DNA of 64,000 bases from a virus: positions 1-64,000 of the IMG/VR virus record IMGVR_UViG_3300025120_014745. The stretch is one strand, 5' to 3'. The position numbers were made by a program, and so were the translations under genes. Positions 1 to 7,948 of the stretch are shown one piece after another. The notes under the pieces are model-generated. The model was not told the origin of the DNA, did not search any database, and was given only the letters and a program-made list of their open reading frames with translations. Each line of letters begins with the position of its first letter. The stretch's first letter is position 1.

Positions 1-575
1 TTTTTCTTTTTACGCTTTCTCTTTTCATCAAGGTGATTTTCTAAGTCATTTAGCATTTCGTCTAAAAGCTGTTCCTCAATCATATCATTTAAAAGTTCAT
101 TTAATTCATTAATTTGTTTTGACTCTGTCATGTATGGTTCTTCCATTGCTTTGCGTACTCTTGCTGCACCTTTAACATCGCCCTTTGCATAAAGTGCTGC
201 AGCTTTATCCAAACCTTTATCTCTGGAACTACCCTGTGGCGCGCTATACTGCCTAGGGTTTTTTCTATCTTTTTTAGGTGCTTTTCTTCTTTTCTTGCGC
301 TTTTCTTCTAAATTGTTTAGAGGTTCTTTACACATCTCGCAATTTGTGTCATCACCTTTCGCAACATGTCCACATGATTGGCATTCAACACCTTTTTCTT
401 CGTTTTTAGATTTAGCTATTTTATTTAAAACCTTGTCCGGTAGAAAATCCATCTTAGTAACTTTAGGATTATTATCTGCACCTTTTTTGACGCTTCTCAT
501 CCCATTAGATTTCTTTTTTTCATTTAATTTTTGTAAATCTTTTAAAATTATCTTTAATATTCTATTGTCATCCAT
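1..575 (-). CDS. Zinc-ribbon protein, 3' end cut by window edge
   Basis: Reading the minus strand from the ATG at 575 gives 191 residues without a stop, so the gene continues beyond position 1. Four cysteines (C65, C68, C79, C82) form a CxxC-x10-CxxC zinc-ribbon knuckle. It is followed by a very basic linker (residues 91-107, mostly K/R) and then acidic helices with repeated Leu/Glu (156-182). The mix of zinc knuckle, basic linker and helical tail suggests a nucleic-acid or protein adaptor, but I do not recognise a named family. It is transcribed divergently from the YeaH-SpoVR-PrkA operon with 103 bases between starts. The ribosome-binding site is weak (an AAGG about 11 bases upstream). Overlapping plus-strand frames here are antisense shadows. 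Confidence 0.75.
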   Translation of the reverse strand, partial: MDDNRILKIILKDLQKLNEKKKSNGMRSVKKGADNNPKVTKMDFLPDKVLNKIAKSKNEEKGVECQSCGHVAKGDDTNCEMCKEPLNNLEEKRKKRRKAPKKDRKNPRQYSAPQGSSRDKGLDKAAALYAKGDVKGAARVRKAMEEPYMTESKQINELNELLNDMIEEQLLDEMLNDLENHLDEKRKRKKK

Positions 576-641
576 ACCAAAAGTACCTTGTCTTTTTTAT
601 AACTAATGTTAAATTAACCTTTCCTTATTACTAACATTTAT

Positions 642-647
642 TATAAT
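642..647 (+). promoter_or_regulatory. Candidate -10 box upstream of yeaH operon
   Basis: A perfect TATAAT lies 31 bases before the YeaH start, inside a 103-base AT-rich gap between two divergent genes. No good -35 hexamer is visible 16-18 bases upstream, so an activator or a phage-modified polymerase may be needed. The gap most likely holds promoters for both directions. Confidence 0.4.
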
Positions 648-678
648 TATATAAGTTAAAGTTAAATTGAGGAATTAT

Positions 679-1854
679 ATGTCAGTATTTAAAAATCATA
701 AAACAATTGCAGATCGATCTGCCTCAGATAGAAGAAGACACAAAGAGAAGATTGATAAAGCTATTAAAGAAGGTATTCATGATATAGTTGCTGAAGAAAG
801 TATTATTGGTCAAGATGGTAAAAAGAAAATTAAGATACCAGTAAGAGGAATAAAAGAATATCAGTTTATTTACGGTGTAGGTAGTGGAACAAAAGGTGTA
901 GGATCAGCACAAGGTCAAGATATACAAAAAGGGCAAGTTGTTAGAAAACCTAAACAAAAAGGTAAGGGTAAGGGTAAACCTGACAAACCTGGTAATAATG
1001 CTGGAGAAGACTACTACGACGTCGAGGTTTCATTAGATGAACTAGCAAAGTACTTATTTGATGATTTAAACCTACCTGAACTTGCAAAGAAACAGAACAA
1101 CACTGTGACATCTGAGAGAATAAAGAGAAAAGGCTATCGCCCGAAAGGTATTAATGCACGCTTATCTAAGAAAGAAACGCTTAAGAACAAGATTCGAAGA
1201 AAGAATCAAGCTATCAAGAATGGCACTTTTGACCCGGATAGTGGAGAAAGATTTCCTTTTCATGAAGACGACTTAAAGTACAAGCATATTGAAATTACTA
1301 AAAAACCAATCACCAATGCAGTTATTTTTATGATCATGGATGTATCCGGATCGATGACTAAGAGAAAAAAGTTTTTAGCTAGGTCATTTTTCTTCTTACT
1401 TTATCAGTTCATCAGATTTAAATATCAAAATATTGATCTGGTATTTATTTCACATACGACCGAGGCTAAAGAAACAAATGAAGACGACTTTTTTAAAAAA
1501 GCATCATCAGGCGGAACATATATTTCATCCGGGTTAGAAAAGGCCGAACAAATTATACAAGAAAGATATTCACCTTCAAGTTGGAATATTTACACATTTC
1601 ATTGTTCTGACGGTGAAAATTGGTCAGAAGACAATCCTAAAGCTCTAGAAAAAATGAGAAATTTAGTTAATATAAGCCAATTAGCTGGGTATATTCAAAT
1701 AAAAAGATCCCAAGAAAAAATTTGGGGAGAGGAAATGGCAAAAATATTTGAACCGTTAGTGAGCGAAAAGTTTAAAGTTATCAATATTAGAGATAAGAAA
1801 GATATATGGCCGCAATTTTCTAAATTATTTGGAGGTAAATATGAGCTTATCTGA
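679..1854 (+). CDS. yeaH: YeaH/DUF444 family VWA protein (PrkA-SpoVR partner)
   Basis: The 391-residue product matches the UPF0229/DUF444 family: a basic N-terminus rich in Arg/Lys with the DRSASDRRRH signature, a Gly/Lys-rich linker (about 90-110), and a C-terminal von Willebrand A domain with the MIDAS motif DVSGS at residues 221-225. E. coli YeaH is about 427 residues, so this copy is slightly short but complete. I chose the ATG at 679 because GAGGA at 669-673 is well placed; a TTG 12 bases earlier lies inside that site. In bacteria yeaH is co-transcribed with the kinase gene yeaG (prkA), in stationary-phase or nitrogen-stress regulons; its biochemical role is unknown. Its stop overlaps the next gene by 14 bases, indicating translational coupling. 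Confidence 0.9.
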   Translation: MSVFKNHKTIADRSASDRRRHKEKIDKAIKEGIHDIVAEESIIGQDGKKKIKIPVRGIKEYQFIYGVGSGTKGVGSAQGQDIQKGQVVRKPKQKGKGKGKPDKPGNNAGEDYYDVEVSLDELAKYLFDDLNLPELAKKQNNTVTSERIKRKGYRPKGINARLSKKETLKNKIRRKNQAIKNGTFDPDSGERFPFHEDDLKYKHIEITKKPITNAVIFMIMDVSGSMTKRKKFLARSFFFLLYQFIRFKYQNIDLVFISHTTEAKETNEDDFFKKASSGGTYISSGLEKAEQIIQERYSPSSWNIYTFHCSDGENWSEDNPKALEKMRNLVNISQLAGYIQIKRSQEKIWGEEMAKIFEPLVSEKFKVINIRDKKDIWPQFSKLFGGKYELI

Positions 1855-3169
1855 ATATTCAGAAAAAGATCTAAAAGTATGGGATGAAAAGATATGCGAA
1901 ATAGCTCGCAGTTATGGATTAGATTGGTTTGATATTAATTATGAAATATGTGATTACTATGAAATGATTGGTCACATGTCATATCATGGAATGCCAAGTC
2001 ATTATAATCACTGGTCTTATGGTAAGACTTTTGAAAGAACGCATTTGAATTATAATATGGGTCAAAGCGGCCTACCTTACGAAATGATTATTAATTCTAA
2101 CCCGTCAATTGCATATCTTATGATGCAAAATCCATTGTATCTCCAAATATTAATTATGGCACATTGCGTAGGCCACAGTGACTTTTTTAAAAATAACAGG
2201 TGTTTTAAAGATACAGATCCAGACCACATCGTTTCTAGAATGAGAAATGCTAAAAAAAGAATACAAAGTTATATTGAAGATCCGTCTATAGGGCAAGAAA
2301 AAGTTGAAGCTTTCTTAGATAATTTACATGCAATCAAATACCAGACAAATAGATACGGAATACCCAGAAAAACTAGAAAAGAGATAAAGGGTAGAGAGAT
2401 TAAAAGATATAATACATACAAGGAAAAAGGTATATTGCTAGACTATGAAGGTTTAGAAACAAGAAGACTTTTAAAACCCGATCATGATCTCTTATCATTT
2501 TTCACAGAATACTACCCAGACAAATTTACTAATTGGGAGTTAGATCTTTTAGAGATAGTCAAGCAAGATAGTTGGTATTTCATGCCGCAAATACAGACAA
2601 AAATACTCAACGAGGGTTGGGCATCTTTTTGGCACTACAAAATACTTCATGATTTAAAATTACCAGATTCAATGCACTTACCTTTCTTAAAAATGCATAA
2701 TGCTGTTGTCAGACCCCACCTAGGTGGTGTCAATCCTTATCACGTAGGGTTTTATATTTTCCAGAAAATGGAAAGAGAGCACGGTTTAGAGCGATGTTTT
2801 GAAATAAGGGATAATCATGATGACGTAGCTGCATTAAGAATGTTGTTGGACGAAGAAGATTTTAGAGAATTAAACTTTTTTGCATATGAAAACAAAAAAG
2901 ACGGCAGTGCAGTTGTTACAGAAGTAACTGATCATGATGATTGGAAGACAGTGAGAAACGAAATGATTAGAAACACAGGTATTAATATGATACCTCACAT
3001 CTACGTAGATAGAGTTGATAGTGACGGAACGCTGGTTTTGAAGCATGAACATGACGGCCGTGACTTAGACTTAGACTATGCTGATAAGGTCATGAATCAT
3101 GTGAGAGAAATGTGGGACAAAGAAGTTAAACTTTTTACAATTATTGAAGAAGAAGTTTGGGAAATTTAA
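1841..3169 (+). CDS. spoVR: SpoVR family protein
   Basis: This 442-residue protein matches the SpoVR/YcgB family: an acidic N-terminus with aromatic-rich segments (MPSHYNHWSYGKTFERT), conserved His clusters (AHCVGHSDFFKNN; NEGWASFWHYKI) and PYHVGFYIF near residue 310. SpoVR takes part in spore cortex formation in Bacillus, and its homologue YcgB belongs to the PrkA-YeaH set in Proteobacteria; its molecular activity is not established. It is shorter than E. coli YcgB (about 510), mainly at the ends. GGAGG at 1831-1835 places the start at 1841; an ATG 12 bases upstream has no site. It sits between YeaH and PrkA in one operon, which supports the assignment independently. Confidence 0.93.
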   Translation: MSLSEYSEKDLKVWDEKICEIARSYGLDWFDINYEICDYYEMIGHMSYHGMPSHYNHWSYGKTFERTHLNYNMGQSGLPYEMIINSNPSIAYLMMQNPLYLQILIMAHCVGHSDFFKNNRCFKDTDPDHIVSRMRNAKKRIQSYIEDPSIGQEKVEAFLDNLHAIKYQTNRYGIPRKTRKEIKGREIKRYNTYKEKGILLDYEGLETRRLLKPDHDLLSFFTEYYPDKFTNWELDLLEIVKQDSWYFMPQIQTKILNEGWASFWHYKILHDLKLPDSMHLPFLKMHNAVVRPHLGGVNPYHVGFYIFQKMEREHGLERCFEIRDNHDDVAALRMLLDEEDFRELNFFAYENKKDGSAVVTEVTDHDDWKTVRNEMIRNTGINMIPHIYVDRVDSDGTLVLKHEHDGRDLDLDYADKVMNHVREMWDKEVKLFTIIEEEVWEI

Positions 3170-3223
3170 GTATTTTACGCTGAGAACGTATTAGTTAATA
3201 TATGAAACAGGAGATATAGATTT

Positions 3224-5161
3224 ATGGCACGCAAAAATGAATTTTTAAACCTTATTAAGAAACAAAGAGATACAAAAAAGAAAGAAAGATTTGAAGGGTC
3301 TTTTCTTGAGTATCTAGAATTAGTTAAAAATAGACCCGAGTCTATAAAATTAGCTCACAAAAGACTCTATGAAACGATTAAAGATCGTGGCTTAGAAACT
3401 TTAGATGTTGATTCTGAAAACTACAGAGATATTTTTAATGGTGATAAGATAAGAACATACCAATATTTTGAGAAAGAATTTTTCGGAATGGAATCAGTGA
3501 TTAATAAGCTGATGAGATTCTTAAAGTCTGCAGCATTCAAAGGTGAAGAAAGCCGGCAGGTTCTTCTCTTAATGGGTCCAGTAGGAGCAGGAAAGTCGGC
3601 ATTGATTGATTCAGTTAAGCGTGCTTTAGAAGATGCTGAAGAATACTACTATCTAGAAGGTTGCCCAATAAGAGAAGAACCTCTTCATCTTTTACCTAGA
3701 AGCCTTAGAGGTGACTTTGAAGATATCTTAGGTGTGCATATCGAAGGAGATCTTTGTCCAATATGTCGTCACCGTCTAATGAATGAATTTAACGGAGAAT
3801 ATGAAAAATTCCCGGTCAAACAAACAGGATTTTCTCAGCGAGGAAGAAGAGGTATAGCAGTAGTACCGCCTATGGATGCGAATTCCCAGGATGTCTCTGT
3901 GTTAATAGGAACTGAAGACATTAGTAAACTAGATCTTTATCCTGAAGATGATCCCAGAGTCTTATCTCTTAACGGTGCGTTTAACGTTGGTAACCGTGGG
4001 ATAGTTGAATTTGTTGAAGTCTTCAAGAATGAAATCGAATTCTTACACACAATGTTGACAGCAACCCAAGAAAAACGTGTGCCATCACCCGGTAAAAACG
4101 ATATGCTTTATTTTGACGGTGTTATATTATCACATTGTAATGAGTCAGAGTGGAACAGGTTTAAATCTGAACACACTAACGAGGCTATTTTAGACAGGGT
4201 TCTTAAGATTGAAGTACCTTACGTGTTAGAATTACACCAAGAACAAAAAATCTATGAAAAAATACTGGATAAATCAGACTTTAGAGGCGCACATATTGCA
4301 CCGCACACCTTAAAAGTGGCATCAATGTTTTCAGTGATGTCTAGACTACAACCATCTAATAAATGTGATCTGTTAACAAAAATGAAAATCTATAACGGTG
4401 AAGCAATTATTGAAAAGGGGCGTGTTAAGAAAGTTGATATTAGAGACTTGAAAGATGAGGCAAAGAATGAAGGGATGGAAGGTATTTCTACCAGATTTAT
4501 TATGAAGGCTTTAGACGCAGCTTTATCTGATTCTGATAATGGAATGATCACACCCATTAATGTTGTAGATTCAATGATTAAGCAAGTAAAAGAGCAAATT
4601 ATTGATGAAGATGCAAAAACTCGTTACTTAGAAATATTGCAAAAAGTAATTCGTGAAGAATATCTTAGAATCTTAGAGACTGAAATAGCTAAAGCATTTA
4701 TTACAGCATATGAAGAGCAAGCACAATCTTTGTTTGATTCATACTTGGATAATGCCGAATGCTATACAACCAAGACAAGAACAAAAGATAAAATTACTAG
4801 AGAAGAACGTGACCCAGATGAAAAGTTTATGAGAACTATTGAAGAAATGATTAGTGTGACAGGTTCAGCACGTGATGGATTTAGAAATGATGTGACTGCT
4901 TATATGTTTTCAAAAATGAGAAAAGGCGAAACTTTAGACTACAAGTCTTACGGCCCACTAAAGGAAGCAATAGAGCAATATTTGATAACATCAGTCAAGG
5001 ATATTGCAAGAATAGTGACGCGATCAAAGTCCCGGGACGATGACCAGAAAAAGAAATATACAGACATGATTGGTACACTAATTGAAGAGTACGGTTATAA
5101 TGAAAATTCTGCTGAGGAGATATTAACATATGCTAGTAACAACCTCTGGCGAGATTCATAA
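3224..5161 (+). CDS. prkA: PrkA serine protein kinase / AAA+ ATPase
   Basis: The 645-residue product is full length for PrkA (E. coli YeaG is 644). Residues 85-400 form the AAA_PrkA domain, with Walker A GPVGAGKS at 118-125, the family hallmark CPIREEPLHLLP and a CPIC pair just after it. The C-terminal half (about 420-645) is the PrkA kinase-type region. The start follows a CAGGAGATA site. In bacteria PrkA is a Ser/Thr kinase, reported in some species to act as a Lon-like protease, and it works with YeaH and SpoVR in stress and stationary phase. Here it could rewire host starvation signalling during infection (inference). No key motif is missing. The next gene starts 32 bases before its stop. 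Confidence 0.95.
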   Translation: MARKNEFLNLIKKQRDTKKKERFEGSFLEYLELVKNRPESIKLAHKRLYETIKDRGLETLDVDSENYRDIFNGDKIRTYQYFEKEFFGMESVINKLMRFLKSAAFKGEESRQVLLLMGPVGAGKSALIDSVKRALEDAEEYYYLEGCPIREEPLHLLPRSLRGDFEDILGVHIEGDLCPICRHRLMNEFNGEYEKFPVKQTGFSQRGRRGIAVVPPMDANSQDVSVLIGTEDISKLDLYPEDDPRVLSLNGAFNVGNRGIVEFVEVFKNEIEFLHTMLTATQEKRVPSPGKNDMLYFDGVILSHCNESEWNRFKSEHTNEAILDRVLKIEVPYVLELHQEQKIYEKILDKSDFRGAHIAPHTLKVASMFSVMSRLQPSNKCDLLTKMKIYNGEAIIEKGRVKKVDIRDLKDEAKNEGMEGISTRFIMKALDAALSDSDNGMITPINVVDSMIKQVKEQIIDEDAKTRYLEILQKVIREEYLRILETEIAKAFITAYEEQAQSLFDSYLDNAECYTTKTRTKDKITREERDPDEKFMRTIEEMISVTGSARDGFRNDVTAYMFSKMRKGETLDYKSYGPLKEAIEQYLITSVKDIARIVTRSKSRDDDQKKKYTDMIGTLIEEYGYNENSAEEILTYASNNLWRDS

Positions 5162-6377
5162 AAAAGAAGTATTCTTAGGAAATAAAAACTTAAAGAATGT
5201 TTTTGAAAAACAAAAAAATATTTTTCTAGAATTTATTGATAAGTCAAGTGTGTTGTATAGTAATAAGGTTAGTATAACTGATCCAGCACTCAACTACTTA
5301 AATGTGATACCTGAAGACCCTATTGAAGATTGTTTGAAGAATATTATATTAAAAGAGTATTATGAATGTGAAAAAATTTATCCATATTTGGGTGATTACA
5401 TGCTTCACAAACTATTCAATGCTAGTAAAGTAAAAATAGGAAAAAGAGGAATTATTTTCTCAAAAAAAGAACAGAATAGGTTTACTAACTATTTAAGATA
5501 TCCAGTAGTAAGAAATATTGCAGAATGGCTTTTTAAAAATACAAATTTAAATAGAAGTATTAATATTGAAAAATATCACGGAAATAGCTTACTAGTAGAA
5601 AGCTTAAATGAGTTTAATTTTAATGTTGACTATGAATATATTTTCTACAACAAAAAGACAATTGAAGATGTTAAAAATTATAGATTTATAATTATAAATG
5701 GTATCATTGAAACAGTTGGGGAAATTCATCACTTATTTTTTAAAGCTAATAAAACAAAAGAGCCTTACGTTATTTTTTGTTTTGGAATGTCAGAAGAAGT
5801 CAAACAAACAATTTTAAAAAATAATGCTATGGGAAGATTTAAAGTATATCCAGTTTGTTTAAGTGTTGATGACGAAAATGCATTAAATGTTCTTAATGAT
5901 ATTGCTGCTATTCACAACAGTAGTGTAGTCTCAAGTGACCTAGGTCAAACAATATCACAAGAGGTGAGTAAAGAGCTGTCTTTCGGTGAAAAAATATCTT
6001 TTTCTAAGAAAAACATATCAATTACTCCTGTTGCGAGCAATAAGCAGATAGAAGTTCATAGAAAATTTCTTAGAAAAAGAATTGAAGAAGCCCAAACAAA
6101 ACCTGATGTTAGGTCTGATATACTAAAAAATAGATTGAAAATGTTCACAGGCTCTCGCATAAATTTTTATATACCTGACAATCTAATGAGCAAAACAAAT
6201 CAAATTAGAGAAATAGATTATTTTTTTAGATTTGTAAGTAATCTAAGATTAAGAATAAAAATAGTAAGTCTTTCAGGTCAAAAATTTTACATACCCGAAG
6301 ACTATATTAATATTGTAGAGACAAAGAAGAAAAGTTTATTAGATAAAATATATAATATTCAAGCAATTATTGCCTAA
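5130..6377 (+). CDS. Degenerate GroEL-like chaperonin (apical/intermediate domains)
   Basis: The 415-residue protein has no obvious ATPase motif, but residues 184-348 follow GroEL's apical-to-intermediate region in order. IIINGIIETVGEIHHLF fits GroEL's helix and strand before the PLLIIAEDVEG segment; LNDIAAIHNSSVVSSDLG fits LQDIATLTGGTVISEEIG; RKRIEEAQ...DILKNRLKMFTG fits RQQIEEATS...LQERVAKLAGG. The N-terminal 130 residues are hydrophilic and helical and do not show DGTTTA, and the C-terminal equatorial segment with GGGVAL is missing (415 versus about 548). It may therefore bind substrates without an ATP cycle, or cap or decoy the host GroEL; both are inference. The start has a strong GAGGAGA at 5114-5120 and overlaps prkA by 32 bases. 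The homology is read by eye and needs a profile search. Confidence 0.6.
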   Translation: MLVTTSGEIHKKEVFLGNKNLKNVFEKQKNIFLEFIDKSSVLYSNKVSITDPALNYLNVIPEDPIEDCLKNIILKEYYECEKIYPYLGDYMLHKLFNASKVKIGKRGIIFSKKEQNRFTNYLRYPVVRNIAEWLFKNTNLNRSINIEKYHGNSLLVESLNEFNFNVDYEYIFYNKKTIEDVKNYRFIIINGIIETVGEIHHLFFKANKTKEPYVIFCFGMSEEVKQTILKNNAMGRFKVYPVCLSVDDENALNVLNDIAAIHNSSVVSSDLGQTISQEVSKELSFGEKISFSKKNISITPVASNKQIEVHRKFLRKRIEEAQTKPDVRSDILKNRLKMFTGSRINFYIPDNLMSKTNQIREIDYFFRFVSNLRLRIKIVSLSGQKFYIPEDYINIVETKKKSLLDKIYNIQAIIA

Positions 6378-6387
6378 GGAGTAGAGA

Positions 6388-6630
6388 ATGCCATCTAAGA
6401 AAAATAATAAAGATAAAAAAGTAATTGATACAACACAAGTAATGACGTCAGTCGCTACCGTTGTTTCTTTCATGAAAGAACAAGCTGTATCTGATTTGAT
6501 GAATGCTAGAAACAAAGGAAGTTTTGAACTGTCAAACGAAGACTTGAAAAAGGTTTGTTACTTCGTTGAAACTAGTTTAACAAACTCTTTTATTAAAGCT
6601 TCAGGCCAGATTGAAAACACTTTAAAATAG
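6388..6630 (+). CDS. Small helical protein of unknown function
   Basis: The 80-residue product begins with a Lys/Asn-rich stretch (residues 3-14) and then reads as two or three amphipathic helices, without membrane segments or cysteine clusters (one Cys only). AAGGAG at 6376-6381 is ideally spaced from the ATG. It sits 10 bases after the chaperonin-like gene and 3 bases before the next gene, so it belongs to the same transcript. I do not recognise a family. Its size and charge would fit a small adaptor or polymerase-binding peptide of the kind phages use for takeover, but nothing in the sequence proves that. Confidence 0.6.
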   Translation: MPSKKNNKDKKVIDTTQVMTSVATVVSFMKEQAVSDLMNARNKGSFELSNEDLKKVCYFVETSLTNSFIKASGQIENTLK

Positions 6631-6633
6631 AGT

Positions 6634-7113
6634 ATGCCTGGTCAGCGACATTTAATAGAATGCCACTGTGTATTACCCATATATAAAAACAAAAAACCTG
6701 TAGTTTATCATAAATTTGCTGTGTACAGTTTTTTAGATGAAAAAACATCAAAAGTAATACCAAAGTACGTCAACTGCAACAACTGTGGTGTAACTCATCT
6801 TATTGAAGAATTCTGCAAATCTAAGATAAAGTTAGGAAAAGAAGACTTGAAAAGTGTGAGATCTATAAAGGAAGTTTCTTTAAGCTTGCCTAAAAAGTTA
6901 AGTGAATTACTTTTAGAATATAACTCGACAATCGATGTCTACGAAGAGGCAGAAGATATTATTGATAATAAAGATTATCCAAGAAGCTTAGTACTCAAAA
7001 GAGAAATAATTGATGAAGTTTATCATTTAAAAATACTGACTATCAATAGTGAGGATAGACTTAGAATCACATCAGAAGTTTTAAACAATACAATCATTGG
7101 AGGGCATATATGA
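6634..7113 (+). CDS. Cys-rich protein, putative zinc ribbon, unknown function
   Basis: In this 159-residue protein the first 65 residues hold C10 and C12 (ECHC), then C48 and C51 (CNNC), with another Cys at 61. The arrangement looks like a zinc ribbon split across a beta hairpin (KKPVVYHKFAVYSFLDE). The C-terminal half is a charged alpha/beta segment with no motif I know. It starts 3 bases after the preceding stop and overlaps the next gene by 4 bases (ATGA), so it is translationally coupled on both sides. There is no convincing ribosome-binding site, which also fits coupling. It could be a phage nucleic-acid or RNA-polymerase-binding protein; this is a guess from the zinc-ribbon look only. 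Confidence 0.6.
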   Translation: MPGQRHLIECHCVLPIYKNKKPVVYHKFAVYSFLDEKTSKVIPKYVNCNNCGVTHLIEEFCKSKIKLGKEDLKSVRSIKEVSLSLPKKLSELLLEYNSTIDVYEEAEDIIDNKDYPRSLVLKREIIDEVYHLKILTINSEDRLRITSEVLNNTIIGGHI

Positions 7114-7376
7114 GTTATTCAGTAAAATTAGAAAAATTAGCTAGAGAAAAGCAGCAATCTAGAGAAATAGTAAAAGAAATAGTTGGTTTTGGTGTATCAG
7201 AACAACAAAAGCTTGACATAATTTTTTCATTAAGTTTGCATTTAGAAAGTAACGAATTAATGAAAGAAATTAATGATTTGCTAAAAAAATACAGAGAAGT
7301 TATTAACAAATCAGAAGAAACAGTTAATAATATAAATGACATTGACGGTGAAAAACCAAAGATTATTCTAGAGTAG
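7110..7376 (+). CDS. Small coiled-coil-like protein, unknown function
   Basis: The 88-residue product is almost entirely predicted helix: heptad-like Leu/Ile spacing (LEKLAREKQQSREIVKEIV; NELMKEINDLLKKYREVI) followed by an acidic tail. GGAGGG at 7099-7104 is well spaced from the ATG, which overlaps the previous stop by 4 bases. There are no cysteines, membrane segments or recognised domain. Its place between a Cys-rich protein and an Hc1-like protein in one compact transcript suggests an early or middle expressed accessory role, but the function cannot be assigned. A reverse-strand frame over the same bases has no ribosome-binding site and is a shadow. Confidence 0.55.
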   Translation: MSYSVKLEKLAREKQQSREIVKEIVGFGVSEQQKLDIIFSLSLHLESNELMKEINDLLKKYREVINKSEETVNNINDIDGEKPKIILE

Positions 7377-7385
7377 GAGGAAAGT

Positions 7386-7577
7386 ATGTCATTGAATGAA
7401 GCACTAATTTCGCAATATGAAGAATTAAAAGTTCTAATTGAAACTTTACAAACAGATGTTGTAAAGAATGCTCAAGGAAATAAGTCTGCAGGTGTAAGGG
7501 CAAGGAAAGGTTTGCGTCAAGCAAAAAAACTAGCTTCAGATATCGTAAAGGCTTCGCTTGATACAAGTAAAGAATAA
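7386..7577 (+). CDS. Histone H1-like (Hc1-type) small basic protein
   Basis: In this 63-residue protein a helical N-terminus (EELKVLIETLQTDV) leads into KNAQGNKSAGVRARKGLRQA and a Lys/Ala-rich end. That order, a leading helix then a GNK-x-A-x-x-R-x-R block then a basic helix, matches the chlamydial Hc1/histone H1-like family, also found in Bacteroidetes and some phages, which binds DNA and compacts it. It is the last gene before a strong terminator and has the best ribosome-binding site of the cluster (AGGAGG at 7375-7380), so high protein output is likely. A role in coating phage or host DNA is inference. A shorter explanation is a generic basic protein with chance similarity. Confidence 0.5.
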   Translation: MSLNEALISQYEELKVLIETLQTDVVKNAQGNKSAGVRARKGLRQAKKLASDIVKASLDTSKE

Positions 7578-7601
7578 ATTATAATTTAACATTCATATTT
7601 T

Positions 7602-7630
7602 AAGGCCACACTTAGTGTGGCCTTTTTTTT
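7602..7630 (+). terminator. Strong rho-independent terminator
   Basis: A perfect 10-bp stem (7602-7611 pairing with 7615-7624), a TTA loop and a run of eight T (7623-7630) follow the Hc1-like gene by 24 bases. It ends the left operon and lies between convergent genes. The reverse direction has only a poor T tract, so it acts mainly on the + strand. Confidence 0.92.
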
Positions 7631-7880
7631 ATTCAAAATTAGAAAATTTATCTTTTAATTTTTTAATTGCTATTTTTTCTATTTGACATATTCTCATCCG
7701 AGTTACTTTAAATATGTCACCTATATCTTGCAGAGTAAACTTTTCTGAGTTGACACTGACATTGTCATTCTTAGCAGCAACTAGGCAACAATTTCGATAT
7801 TTAGTTTTATCTAACCAGTACCTGCAGTCACGTTTTTTGCAATTTACATTATATTCGTTGTTGTATTGAAAACATTTCAT
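7629..7880 (-). CDS. Cys-rich protein with sigma region 4-like HTH
   Basis: In this 83-residue protein the N-terminal half carries C3, C14, C19 and C31 in a C-x10-C-x4-C-R-Y-W pattern, probably a metal site. Residues 49-76 read TLQDIGDIFKVTRMRICQIE and then KKLK, which is the sigma-70 region 4.2 recognition helix pattern (T-x-x-x-I-G-x-x-x-x-V-T-x-x-R-I-x-Q-I-E). Region 4 contacts the promoter -35 element, so the product may be a phage transcription regulator that binds DNA or polymerase, though it is too small to be a complete sigma. It is one of only two minus-strand genes seen here, is convergent with the left operon, and its stop lies in the T tract of the terminator. It is divergent from phoH by 68 bases. 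Confidence 0.72.
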   Translation of the reverse strand: MKCFQYNNEYNVNCKKRDCRYWLDKTKYRNCCLVAAKNDNVSVNSEKFTLQDIGDIFKVTRMRICQIEKIAIKKLKDKFSNFE

Positions 7881-7948
7881 TATTATACAGCTCCATCTTA
7901 ATAATTAGTATTATATCTAGATATATTGAAATTAACAAAAGGTGACAA

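Noticed and set aside
295-606. 103-residue plus-strand frame
   Set aside because: It is antisense to the zinc-ribbon gene, whose CxxC motifs make the minus strand the real one.
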